Positions 43,301 through 54,672 of a DNA stretch of 64,000 nucleotides are shown here, piece by piece. The DNA is from Symsagittifera roscoffensis. Its lineage: Eukaryota > Xenacoelomorpha > Acoela > Convolutidae. The position numbers were made by a program, and so were the translations under genes. Numbering within the stretch: position 1 is the stretch's first letter; each line of letters starts with the position of its first letter. The notes below the pieces were generated by a model, which was given only the letters and a program-made list of their open reading frames with translations, did no database searches and had not been told where the DNA came from. The stretch lies in NCBI RefSeq assembly GCF_963678635.1, contig NC_087062.1, positions 37,152,818-37,216,817 on the forward strand, in the 5' to 3' direction.

Positions 43301-43590
43301 TCGGGTCGAAAGAGCGTTCGCTCCCCTTCGTCAAAGGGATCCACCAGCGTTTCGCTCGCAGGCTCGGCCTCGGCGCTCCGCATTTGATTGCCATCGAGGT
43401 TTTTCTCGCTCCTTAGTTTCATTTCGCTCACTGAAAGATCAGGTTGACCTTTAGTCGATTCGTCTTCAGCAAACGCGTCGGAAGCGCTGCTAAACGAGGT
43501 TTGGCTACGCCTAGTTCTAAACTTCCTCGTGCTTCCCTTGCTTAGCCTGGGAATTTTAGTAGTCGATCCTAGCGAGTCCCTGCGCTGCAT
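40309..43590 (-). CDS. gag: Gag polyprotein
   Basis: About 1093 residues if started at the Met at 43,590; the frame is open to a Met at 43,650, but alignment with copy A Gag starts at MQRRDSLGSTTKIPRLSKGS. The first ~500 residues are charged and Ser/Glu-rich with a predicted coiled coil (ERAHHGRESLKDELTHVK, KESEEREARMTREIERLL). A Retrotrans_gag-type capsid region follows (ECSALTSNLEGTALNCVMAK, IDKFLDDLELLRRRSNP). Two CX2CX4HX4C zinc knuckles lie near 41,370 (CANCGSMDHHVSAC) and 41,214 (CFFCNLEGHFKSDC), as in nucleocapsid. Long for a Gag. The C-terminus reads into the protease-proximal region (VDGHYIDVHGPYPILMNVDG) and overlaps pol by 70 nt (about 140 nt counting open sequence), with pol in the -1 frame. 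Confidence 0.93.
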   Translation of the reverse strand: MQRRDSLGSTTKIPRLSKGSTRKFRTRRSQTSFSSASDAFAEDESTKGQPDLSVSEMKLRSEKNLDGNQMRSAEAEPASETLVDPFDEGERTLFRPDFEPDEVLEREEAERTEETSERPAVEPREEVLYRGMSKSDTKSYKWRKEHSHPTSAHSSLAKQSNNAMMSSMSPGEEQTFSKAKKSWKSLYDERVTSLQAGGLSSSYGQPEITHPDVNFTPCPRNDMSREASSASPTRPMSDGITMGASSTFDRLMTSMHKQKGGASSSTRLQPQLTSSSLGLTPPLGAAGDISDMFAGVMNGLDELRRDMTKKIDQSDERAHHGRESLKDELTHVKSQARFDQAQLIRNTDQCLAESLAQANKESEEREARMTREIERLLNDHDNTYAQTMTGLEKRLDAKSDLMMRKLDAILNGSSWQEHSNSREHSRHANVGDGTGNSARAQQGSRTIYEHRNKERPRAAPQRPGWTNPVPPEADATPETRLPTVPQVSSVPDLTTVSQDTTMYASMFEPLNRSLETFITKLSKSTERGERSRRTLKKPKSYKDESDGCIDTWIEVMKLHFEEENLSKKQECSALTSNLEGTALNCVMAKRANERDSARKIFDILLNRFGSGVQGHQAMVKFEKRRQRDEESIDKFLDDLELLRRRSNPDERTSERNLAIASKFMDGVRSEELKTMLATHFTLSLDQVPTPDDLRMKSREYLLIKPRAQNRYSNYGNYSGTNTGANSSWYKPRDDMDKRRSCANCGSMDHHVSACSPYKQNMKAIGHFLEDADATDEDHEEYVRGLIMKYGPRCFFCNLEGHFKSDCTQFWDAVADAKHPRHEEALSGVKASRARLMDEAESRRKETTPSTFATKKVKTWPDEVVASNLEAESSSPLKVDYGLAARTALQNVKQDLATKEVEQWVRSELESTDLRESLNVLGKATKAEDKEEPKKQGVKLNVISGKNFGMTKAGTKIMSIISVAGHQVVKNLSEPSEITLIHLDIYADYLKEKDPKLDSRAVRALLTTGGPRLMKVDGHYIDVHGPYPILMNVDGINIYTKAHITDANDQVGRIYIGQEELKVRRIGHNAMRCILVARPIWPHTFWTCKADNFQ

Positions 43591-44058
43591 AGTTTTTAAC
43601 AAAATGAAAGTATTCGTAATTTGATGGCAATGCAAACGTACCACAAACAAGATTTAGTTAAATCACTTAACGCTGCCTACTCGATTCCGTCAGTATCAAA
43701 ATGTCTCTTAGATCTCTCACGACTAAATTAGTGACTCAGCTAAAGTTACACACAGGGTCTACCCAGTATTGATATAATGCTAACTCAACCCGGTTGTATA
43801 GTATAACAGTATCACTAAGTTTCCACAAGATATAATCGACACACAAAACACAATCGATAATCAGATAAGAATATCCTACAGGTGACAGCGACCTTTTGTC
43901 AGTATCAATTTATCGCCACACAATTTATCAAGTCACTGCTTTGTTAAAATTAAACAATCTTTGATAAAAAGCAGTGATGATTCAGAAATAGATAAATAAA
44001 ACTTAGTCTTAAAGAAAAAGACTTCCCCCAATCGGAACGATCCGAAAGAACGAAGCCC

Positions 44059-44167
44059 AGGACACAGTCTTCTCAAGTGGGTGTGTATCTGCCTAATACA
44101 CCCACCGAGGTCTTCTTTTAGGTGTCCTGCGATTGCCCGAGCTGTCCTACTAAGTAGCTCAAGGCAA
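44059..44167 (-). ncRNA. Structured leader RNA module 1
   Basis: Outer stem AGGACAC (44059-44065) with GTGTCCT (44122-44128) encloses an inner hairpin GTGGGTGT (44077-44084) with ACACCCAC (44098-44105). Next to it a third hairpin pairs TTGCC (44133-44137) with GGCAA (44163-44167) and GAGCT with AGCTC. The same architecture repeats ~180 bp away in module 2 and once in copy A, with different but still pairing bases in the outer stem. Confidence 0.75.
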
Positions 44168-44240
44168 CCTCTGATCGAAAATTCTTCAAATCTATGAAAA
44201 AGCTCTCCCACACTCGGACTGCTCCAAGTGCACGAGAGTA

Positions 44241-44352
44241 GGGAACAATTTTTCTTCTCAAGTGGGTGTGTATTTGCCTAATACACCCACCGAGGTCTTC
44301 CTTTATTTGTTCCCGGATCGCCCGAACTTTCCTATTAAGTAGCTCAAGGCAA
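44241..44352 (-). ncRNA. Structured leader RNA module 2
   Basis: Tandem partner of module 1. Outer stem GGGAACAA (44241-44248) with TTGTTCCC (44307-44314), a complete change of sequence from module 1 with pairing kept. The inner hairpin GTGGGTGT/ACACCCAC is identical (44262-44269, 44283-44290). In the third hairpin the differences from module 1 become G-U pairs on the - strand only, which agrees with the RNA being made in the element's sense direction. Confidence 0.75.
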
Positions 44353-46694
44353 CCACACAACCAAAATCACAATCAAAAAAAAATTTTGTCCGGGTACTTC
44401 TAATACACCCAATGTAGAATCCAAAGTTGATCACGAATTTCCGGGTCAAAATGGGTTCCTATGATCCTAATAAGCGCGCCTAATATCCTAATATGATCCT
44501 AATTAAATGGATATTATCCGTTTCCCAAATTGCCACAGAAAGTTTACTCAAGTCTCTAACAAGTAAGATCGTTAGAAGGTTTAAGACACTCCGGAGGGTT
44601 ACCTCGGAGGGTGCCTTGATCACCCAAGTTACTTCGGAGGGTACCTTAATCACCCAAGTTACTTCGGAGGGTCCCCCTAAATTTACTAAGGAGGGTCAAT
44701 AAGATGCTTAATACGCTCCGGAGGGTTACTTCGGAGGGTTCCTCCAAAATTTTCAAATTTTTTGATCTTCGCTTAGAAGGTTCTCCTACTAGCTTCAAAA
44801 AGCGTCAAAACAAGCTAGGAGCTCTAAGGGGAGCTGTTTTGACTTCTTAGGGTGATCTCGTGGAAATTTTCCACTAAGGAGGGTTGCTAAGGGGTTTAGC
44901 TGACTCCGGAGGGTCACTTCGGAGGGTTCCCCCAAAATCAAGAAAAAGGGTTATATCACCGCAGTAAAGCCTCTGAAAGCGGTCTACCTGACTTAAAACT
45001 AGGTTGGCTGACACGGTCAACCTTCCCAGTTGAATAAAAAGATGTTTTGATAAAATTTTCTGCCGCTCGGAGGGTTGCCCGTGATTTGGACCCTCCGAAC
45101 CAACAAATTCTAAAAACATTTTTCTTTTCCGAAATAATCAACCCAAAAACGGTTGCGATTCGGAAAAGTGGTCAAAAACGTCGACTTATGGTACCAAAAT
45201 TATCCCAATCGGATAACTAGTCTTTGAGAAATCGCCAAAAACGCGTTCGTCAAAATGGCCTTTTTTCACCACCTATATAGGTTCTGAAAGACTTTTTCCG
45301 CAATTCCGGTCGAAAGTGCCTAAAAATACTTGAAATGAGCGTGGCAGCCCTGTACGGCACTGGAATAATGCAAAAACCCGGACCAAAATTGGTTTAGAAA
45401 CAAAAATTTGGCCAAAAACTATCAAATTTGGACCCTCCGATTCCTTCCTTTTCCAAACCTTAAGTCGTTAGCTCTATCCACGGAGCTACTCGGAGGGTTA
45501 CCCAAAAATTTCTCTAGTAACCTAGCACGTTATGCTAGCACGCTCCTAACGCAAAAAATTTTATTGCTCCTACTCTAAAAACTCAAAAACTCGATCCCCA
45601 AAACAGATTGATAAAATACAGAAAATTATCAAAATTTTGATCGAAAAATTTTCGTTTTTCTAACTTCTACTGAGTCTTTGCTCACGCGGTTTCTTTAGTA
45701 AAGGGGATCGAACTACGTAGCTACTCTCTATATAAAAGCTTTTTGTCTATCGGAACAGCTCGGATATCCGAAAATTTGGGGGTCTACAATTTGGTCGAAA
45801 ATTGGTAATTTTCGACAAAAAATGGGTGTTTCTTGGGTCTAAATAGGAGATAAGGAATATATAATAAGGATAATAATCTATTAATAGTCGTTAATGAATA
45901 GTACTATACCCTCCTTTGCACCAAAATACCCGAATTAAGACCCTTAACTCGGAAATTTGCAATCGATGGAGGGTACAATCGGACCGCGCCAATCGTGCCC
46001 CCCACCACTTAAGTTTTAAAGAAATAGTACCCGAACGATACTAAAATTACTTCAACGATACCCAACAGTCGTTGCGGATGTTGTCCTTGATGTCCCTGTT
46101 GAGTGTGGAGCACGTTGATCAGCTTGCCACTCTACCATCCGGTCACCGGCAAAATCACCATTAACGTGCTTAAACACTCAAATTACACTCGAGGGAGGGT
46201 ACCCAACCCTTCACCAAAACACACAATCTTTCTATCAGAAACGATATAAATCAATCTGAAACAACAACAAATAGGAAGTTCAGATCACATCCCGTCCGGA
46301 AATAACATATAAACTGTCACTTTATGTTTTTTACTGTTTTTGGTCTTTTTTGGATTTTTTTACTGTTTTTTGTATTTTTTTGTTTTTAAATAAATTTATT
46401 TTTGGCTTTTTCTTGGTTATACACTATTTTTGTTTGGTTTCACGCTTTCTCTTTAATTGTTTTTGGTCCCGGGACCTCGGGACAAGCGGGTTCATGACTT
46501 CCCACCTAACCCTCCGGCCCCCGGAATTTTCGGTGTTAACTGAGTTAAAAAGCTAAATTGTACTAGACGGAGGGTACGCACCTTCCCCCTAGCACAACAA
46601 CGGTCATTAAGACCTCTAACTCGGGCATACGCCCGGAGCGGAGGGTTCGTCGCTGAAACGCTTGCTGATCATGATGGTTTCATGCCTTTAACAG

Positions 46695-46712
46695 GCCCAC
46701 CCAGGAGCGCCA
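46695..46712 (-). promoter_or_regulatory. Candidate primer-binding site of copy B
   Basis: On the - strand TGGCGCTCCTGGGTGGGC begins 12 nt downstream of the 5' LTR end. TGGCGC(T/C)C is the usual start of tRNA-Lys-primed sites, as is the downstream GTGGGC, but the middle differs and the 12-nt spacing is longer than usual, so the tRNA is unsure. Confidence 0.5.
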
Positions 46713-46724
46713 TAAAAACGTCTA

Positions 46725-47602
46725 TGTAACATTCGCCCAAATATCACACAGCGATGGAGCGTAGAAAAAGTACCTATTAACGACTGGCAGGCGTCAGTTA
46801 CCTTAATTCTACTCGTTTTTTACCGTCTCGACCTTGCCAGTTGATTTTCTGGTCTGTCTAGGGCAAAGTAAAAAGTTACCATTTTTAGGCCATCAGTCAA
46901 ACGACTTTTGATCAGCTTTCGTTTACATGCGAACACAACCACATAGCTGAGTCTCGGATCCTCAGACTACGTGATTGTCATTAAAAACACGGCTCGAACA
47001 ACCTATTTTAACATGTTTTTGTGTGACAGTTCTATATTAAATCCATTAGAGATGGATTGACCCTTTCCTTTTTTTCTAGCTACTCATGCTCTGAAATATT
47101 AAATAATAACGGTGTTAATTAAGATCTAGGACATTACAGCAGCTGTTAAGGTTAGTTTACACAGTCCCTTCACATAGACAGTCTCTGAGGGACCAAGCCT
47201 CCGCTCCCGTAATATTCCTGAGATAACACTCTTATCTCTTATATTTCGTGTCCCGGGAGGGTTCCGTGGTATATTTCTTCCCCCACTGAAGCCTCCTTCT
47301 CCACAAATATCCGTCGCTAAGGTTCTTATCGTGTGTTATTGCCACGATAAGAGGCTTCGTAATTTTCTTGCACGACTGTTCTTCACAATCTCTATCGTGG
47401 TTCTGATTTTCGTCTTTTTTATTCAAAATGGCCGTCTTTTTTCTATTTCTCAGAAATGTTCTTCTTCCAATCGAAATTTTAAAAATAAAAATTCTAGAAC
47501 ATTCTGACCCTCCGTCGCAACACTTTTTTGCTCATAAGGCCTTTAGTCACTCTTTTTTATGTCGCCGGAAGGTTGTGCTGTGTCATCTGGCAGAATGGCA
47601 CA
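46725..47602 (-). repeat. 5' LTR of copy B
   Basis: 878 bp, matching 23,240-24,116 with about a dozen substitutions and a one-base length difference in a T run. It would drive transcription leftward. Confidence 0.95.
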
Positions 47603-47653
47603 TATTCAAAATCGCCGAATCTGCATTGTCGTTCATTCTGGTCGAATGTCACA
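47603..47653 (-). repeat. Probable outer end of copy A's 5' LTR
   Basis: AATCGCCG..., CATTCTGGTCGAATGTCACA resembles the terminal CGCCGG..., CATCTGGCAAAATGGCACA of copy B's LTR. This would be the outermost piece of copy A's LTR displaced by copy B, so host DNA begins near 47,654. It is short and diverged. Confidence 0.5.
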
Positions 47654-48653
47654 TAAATTAATCAGTAACTCTAGCATTAAAGTGATTAAGTCTTAACTCA
47701 AAAAACTTGTAATCAATTAATTCCAGCAAGGGAAATTAGTTTTGACTCGAGAATTGAGTTTTGGAACTGGACCATTGGGATACCCCAGCTGTCCACCTTT
47801 CCACTGAGGGTTCACTCTGGTCCACTTCTTATTTGTCTCTGCTTTGTTTGCAATCGCTCTGCTTCCAATTGGGATAGGACTAATATCTGGACTAATATCC
47901 AGATAATTGATTAATATCTGGAAATTGCGAATAGCAATTTCCCGCTGCTTTTTTTTTCACTGCTTTCCCGCGATTGTAATTCGGTGGTTCTGATCCTGCA
48001 TTTCTGAGATTTTCAGTTTTCGCGAGAAAGTTGAGCATGACAGGCTCAATTCGAATTTTTGAAAAATTTTATTTCACCCCAAAATTACGTTGTCTGTATT
48101 TTTCAAGGGTCAAACTTCCAAATATGACCGACTGGCACAAAACAAGGAGTTCTTGGAGCAGATTGAAAGTTTCGAATCGATCGCTTTTGGGAGCAAAAAA
48201 GGCGGTCAAGAAAACTAAATCAACTCGCTGTCAAATAAATCTTGAGGTAGATTTTTTATACTTCCGTTTGTAAAATTGATCGTGGTTTACTGGGGTGCTG
48301 TAGGTGTCATTTTGCTGGTTTGAGTAGTTTTTCTTCAAAATCATGGCTGTTCTGGTTATGTTTCTGACCTTTGATGATAATAAAACTACTTATCTCTGAA
48401 TTATGTGAAACTACTTATGTCTCAAAACGACTTCTAAAAATCTTCTGGTCGAAATTCGAGCAATACAGTGAGAGCGACAAGTGCACTTGGAAATTAGCGT
48501 GCGATTGTACGGCGAACAATTGCAGAAATAGAACTGTTTTATGAAACGAGAAACTGACGGGGTCCAAACCCCTTGTGTGAACCACAGAATTAATATTACT
48601 ACTACTACTACTACTAATAATTGTAAATAAAATATGGTATTTTAGTAGTTGCA
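47654..48653. other. Host sequence upstream of GMP reductase
   Basis: 1 kb without a supported ORF, presumably the promoter and 5' UTR of GMP reductase. An (ACT)n run lies at 48,597-48,616. A TTTTAG 8 nt before the ATG could be a 3' splice site for a 5' UTR intron or spliced leader, but nothing confirms it. Confidence 0.5.
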
Positions 48654-50334
<1,681 letters not shown>

Positions 50335-50345
50335 GTTAGTAATTT

Positions 50346-50470
50346 TGTCCCGTGTTAGTCCTCTAAAGGCAAGATCAGTTAATAATGAACTAAGAGAGGT
50401 ACAGTGAAGGAGTGTGGCGAAGGCAACCGTGCCAAATCCTGAGTATCTCACAGGAGATGAGAGAGAGCGT
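50346..50470 (-). repeat. 3' LTR remnant of the BEL/Pao element
   Basis: Aligns with 54,673-54,800: CTCTAAAGGCAA, AACTAAGAG, AACAGTGAA-like, and CCTGAGTATCTCACAGGAGA versus CCTAAGTATCTCACAGGAGA. It is followed by a (GATA)n run at 50,495-50,540, which may have replaced part of it. Confidence 0.65.
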
Positions 50471-50494
50471 GTTTGTGTGAGTATGAGAGAGAGA

Positions 50495-50540
50495 GATAGA
50501 TAGATAGATAGATAGATTGATAGATAGATAAATAGATAAA
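50495..50540. repeat. (GATA)n microsatellite
   Basis: Eleven or so GATA/GATT/AATA units in the remnant of the BEL/Pao 3' region. Confidence 0.95.
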
Positions 50541-52650
50541 TATGATGGCTGGCGATGAAGCTTCGAATAACTTGAAGAGTGTAATCGGTGTTAAGGAAGT
50601 TACGGATTTCAGTATGCACTGCTCGAGTGACCGGGCAGGTAAAGAGCAAAACATCTTTGGAATGAATTCCGTTGTTGCGATATTTCCAATGAACAAGCCA
50701 CTGTTGTGAAGAATGGGTAGTTCTTGTCGGGTACTGACAATCTAGCAAGGGTGAAGTCGGCCATAAGAGGACTAACTGGCTCTTGGCGTAGTCTGTTCAT
50801 GGCAGGCACTGTCGAATAAGTCTTTCAGATTTTTCCTTGAGTGAGGAAACCAGAAGTCCTGTTGTATGATGCTGCAGCTGTGTGCCAATCCACAAGGTCG
50901 TTTGCTGTCGTGATTATGCCGCAGAAAGAGGCGAATGAGTTGTTGTTCCGTATCCATTTTTACCCGGTTGCAGTTAGAGACAAGACTTATTGATTCGTCC
51001 TTTAATTCGAAAAAATCGTGTTCGTCGTGGAATTGGTAGCGTTTGTAGTCAACTGCGGGCGGGTTTAGGCGTCTTTTTTAGTAGCCAGTCATTGTTTTTA
51101 GAGATTATGTCGAGTCGGCATCACTTATTAGAAGCAAACTCATTGGCAAGGTCCTGAAGTGTGAGCTGGCGTCGTTCTTTCGGCGTCTTTCTCTACAAAA
51201 AGGTTGATATATGCTGCCTTTTCTAGAGCTCAGGTCCACGTGTTGAATCGGCCGTAGTCAATCACTGTTGAAGTTGGCTGTTTACTGAGGTTGGTTGTCG
51301 GCTGAAGTTGATTATCTGTAGGTAGAACGTCGGTCGAAGGCTGTAATTTTGAATGAGCGGGCCAATCTATTGAAGATCGTTCCACGAAGGCCGATCGTTT
51401 GATCTATCGAGAGTCTGTTTTGTCGCACGCTTTGTATCCACGTGTTCCATCGTCAGCAGGGTTGTCTTAGCTAGGTACAATCTTGGTGCGATGTCGAGTC
51501 CATGATGCAGTTTGGGAGGTTGGCAATCTAGATCCAGTGACGCTGATTAAATGAGTTGATTCAGTGTATCGCGGTCGTACTGTCTGTCCAAAAAAGTTTG
51601 CTGTCGATGTTTGATGGTGCATTTGTCGCGGCTTGTAGCTTCAAGTTCGGTATTGTCATCTTTTAAGGGGGCGCTACTCGTATTTTTCCGATGACGAAAT
51701 TTACCTCCACTGTGTCGTCGGCAAAGCTGATCATATACTAAACAACTGATGCAAGGTCAAGCTTCGAGGCGTCGTTAGCAACATGAAAATGTGTGTCGAG
51801 AATTTTCTTTCCTGTTATCGAGTAATTTCGTGACAGGTAATTGTCGTTGAACTGGTTGCGTTCGTCAATCCATTCATTTGATCCGTTAGAGGTTCTAGGT
51901 CGATGTTTTCGTCTCATTGAGGTCGAGTGGTCCAGGCAAGTTGTAGTGATTTCCAAAGTCGTATCGTAAATGGCATTGTTATCCAAATGGGATCGAAGAT
52001 CACAAAAACAAGCCTCAGTTATTTGCACCGGGTGAGATCCTTTCTGTCAATCTTCTACAATTACTTTGCTTCCACGAAAAAACATATGTACCGGGCTTTC
52101 AATTGATTCCTAGAGCTTTTCCGGGAGGTCTGATGTGAGGCTGTCGTTATTTCTAGTTGTTCGCATTGCCGGTAATTTGAAACTGTTTAAAGTTGGATGT
52201 CCACATGGTAAAGTTGAAACCTCTACTGATGGACATTGTTCGAAGGTCTTTCATCAGTCTGGTGGCTTCAGCAGGCGTTGATACAGCTTGGTAAAGATAG
52301 TTCATTTTGATGTTCCTTTCTGTGACTTGAAGTAAACTGGGGAATTTGTCGGCATGGTCTTGTTCCGGTAGCTTAGTAGGCAACAAGGTGAATCAATTGC
52401 TTCGAAAATGTGACGAGTATACTGGTAGGTGACAGGCTTGTGGTGGCCGTGTTTCTAGGTAGAAAGAACTGAACTTGAGGCCTAACGAAGCTATGAATGA
52501 ACTTTGCCTCGATGTCTGTCTGTCTTCACGAAATCTCATGACAATTCCGGTGAGGTTAGTGAGGAGGTCGATCCATTGAGAAGAGTTATGTTGAGAGAGG
52601 TTCCTTTGAAGATGCTTGAAGGTGAGTTCCACGAAAAAGTTGTACTGCAT
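50530..52650 (-). pseudogene. pol: Broken BEL/Pao pol
   Basis: From right to left: RT fragment at 52,650-52,393 and 52,386-52,153; an RNase H-like fragment with HFHVANDASKLDLAS at 52,028-51,738; a gap with no open frame at 51,700-50,960; the integrase zinc-binding fragment at 50,957-50,772; and the integrase core start at 50,809-50,530, where MADF.LAR and FTCPVTRAVHTE match the BEL/Pao integrase signature. The catalytic YVDD of RT is not seen. Confidence 0.7.
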
Positions 52651-52680
52651 GAAGACCGTCTGCTCCTGGTGTATGATGAT

Positions 52681-54355
52681 GATGAGCCTCGGTTTGCTGT
52701 CTTGTCAGTTGGATTTGAGTTCCGATTGGGGACAGTGTTCATGGCGGAAAAACTGGCGTTGAAGGGTTCAGTACTGAGTTCCGAAGATGAGCTAGTGCTG
52801 CGTTCCATGAATTTGAGTTTCTGGAGTGCCCAAATGACAAGTCAAACTTTCTGACACGTCCACATTGGTTTGTGGCCTTGATGCGGTGTACTGCAATCGG
52901 CTACTGTGGAGTTGAGTTCCAAAAGCGGGGTGTGATGGACGCGAAAAATGATGTTCGGCACTCTGGGGGCATAAAATTCAAATCTTAAACGTTCATTGAT
53001 AGAAACTGTGGGCGAGGTTCACACTGCTGCTACGGAAAAGTGTGGCGTGAAGGTTGCTGACAGTGATGGCTGGTGAAATTGTGGCGTGGAGGTTGCTGAC
53101 AGTGATGTCTGGTGGCGAGAAGGCAAAATTTTCTGTTGTGTGAGCTGTGAAGTTGGTCGTTGTTGTTGTTTTCACTATATAGTGGCGTAGCGGCTTGACT
53201 GGTCGGTTGATTGTTCATGGCTATGCGAGTCGTAACGGGCGTAGACATGTTGCTGTTCAGTCGTGACGAAAGTGAAGGGGTTGAAGAGGACGATATAAGA
53301 GAATGAACGTATATGTGTAGTCTATATGCATCTTTGTAGTTAATTTTTTTTTTTTCAATTTGAGAAGGGTCGATAAAATGTGTTTCCGTTCGAGGTTCAT
53401 TTTCTTAAGCATCTCATCGTTCATCTACGTGATTTCGGCGTCTAAATTGTTCATGAAACTGGAAACCACGTCTTTTGTATCATGGTGGGCTATAAGTTCC
53501 GTTTTTAAAAAACATAATGATGAGCCTCGGTTTGCTGTCTTGTCAGTTGGATTTGAGTTCCGATTGGGGACAGTGTTGATGGCGGAAAAACTGGCGTTGA
53601 AGAGTTCAGTACTGAGTTCCGAAGATGAGCTAGTGCTGCGTTCCATGAATTTGAGTTTCTGGAGTGCCCAAATGACAAGTCAAACTTTCTGACACGTCCA
53701 CATTGGGTTGTGGCCTTGATGCGGTGTACTGCAATCGGCTACTGTGGAGTTGAGTTCCAAAAGCGGGGTGTGATGGACGCAAAAAATGATGTTCGGCACT
53801 CTGGGGGCATAAAATTCAAATCTTAAACGTTCGTCATTGATGGAAACTGTGGGCGAGGTTCACACTGCTGCTCCGGAAAAGTGTGGCGTGAAGGTTGCTG
53901 ACAGTGATGGCTGGTGAAATTGTGGCGTGGAGGTTGCTGACAGTGATGTCTGGTGGCGAGAAGGCAAAATTTTGTTGTGTGAGCTGCTCGCTGTGAAGTT
54001 GGTCGTTGTTGTTGTTTTCACTATATAGTGGCGTAGCGGCTTGACTGGTCGGTTGATTGTTCATGGCTATGCGAGTCGTAACGGGCGTAGACATGTTGCT
54101 GTTCAGTCGTGACGAAAGTGAAGGGGTTGAAGAGGACGATATAAGAGAATGAACGTATATGTGTAGTCTATATGCATCTTTGTAGTTAATTTTTTTTTTT
54201 CAATTTGAAGGGTCGATAAAATGTGTTTCCGTTCGAGGTTCATTTTCTTAAGCATCTCATCGTTCATCTACGTGATTTCGACGTCTAAATTGTTCATGAA
54301 ACTGGAAACCACGTCTTTTGTATCATGGTAGGCTATAAGTTCCGTTTTTAAAAAA
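52681..54355 (-). repeat. 838-bp tandem duplication within the BEL/Pao gag region
   Basis: Unit 1 starts GATGAGCCTCGG at 52,681 and unit 2 repeats it from 53,519. Both end in the same GTTTTTAAAAAACA context (53,505 and 54,345). They are almost identical, including the gag start frame (53,248 and 54,094). Unit 2 has small indels in the T run and in the AATTTTCTG / AATTTTG segment. Confidence 0.9.
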
Positions 54356-54659
54356 CAATGGTGCCTTATCGCGTTGAATTAATTTAACTTGTATACTGTA
54401 CAGTAGTTTTAGCTACATTTTTTACTACATTTGAAATGCATGCTTAAGACGTAATTCAAAGCAGAGAGCAGTAAAATTTTTCATGAATTTTTTGTGCTTG
54501 CAACGGGAAAACTTGTTGTATTAACAGTTTGGAGTAACAAACAATAAATTGATTCAACGCAAAACAAAATCACTAACATTTTTTTTTCTTGAGGGTTACA
54601 TCAATAGCAAAGCAGAGCTGAACCAAACAAGTGAAATAAAAGGCGTAGCCTCGAAAAAC

Positions 54660-54669
54660 TTGGGCGCCA
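54660..54669 (-). promoter_or_regulatory. Primer-binding site of the BEL/Pao element
   Basis: TGGCGCCCAA on the - strand, 3 nt inside the 5' LTR end (…GGAACA-TTA-). It matches the start of the complement of tRNA-Lys 3' ends. Confidence 0.7.
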
Positions 54670-54672
54670 TAA

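Larger units (their letters stand above)
43651..46724 (-). other. 3-kb non-coding leader of copy B
   Basis: Lies between the 5' LTR and gag. From gag outward it has ~400 bp of AT-rich DNA, two tandem structured RNA modules at 44,059-44,353, then ~2 kb with about 15 CGGAGGGT-like motifs (dense at 44,590-44,740 and 44,900-45,080, single ones at 45,490, 46,190, 46,570 and 46,640), a T-rich block at 46,320-46,450 shared with copy A, and the primer-binding site. No ORF of substance. Confidence 0.75.
23240..47602 (-). mobile_element. Giant Ty3/gypsy-type LTR retrotransposon, copy B (24.4 kb, nearly intact)
   Basis: Bounded by two LTRs of 877 and 878 bp that start TG and end CA in either orientation. 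The two differ at about a dozen bases and one indel by eye, ~1.4%, so the insertion is fairly young. In sense (- strand) order it holds 5' LTR, primer-binding site, 3-kb structured leader, gag, protease-RT-RNase H-integrase (the Ty3/gypsy domain order), an integrase C-terminal ORF, a macrodomain ORF, a 2943-residue ORF, a ~0.78-kb 3' untranslated region, polypurine tract and 3' LTR. The flanks share only TAT, so a target duplication is not firmly shown. It lies inside copy A's LTR. Confidence 0.95.

Noticed and set aside
44580-44740. CRISPR-like array of short repeats
   Set aside because: Motif spacing and flanks are irregular, the DNA is eukaryotic, and it lies in a retroelement leader.
46695-46712. 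Assigning a specific priming tRNA to copy B
   Set aside because: Only the first 8 nt and a later GTGGGC agree with tRNA-Lys-type sites, and the 12-nt gap to the LTR is atypical; left as a candidate site only.
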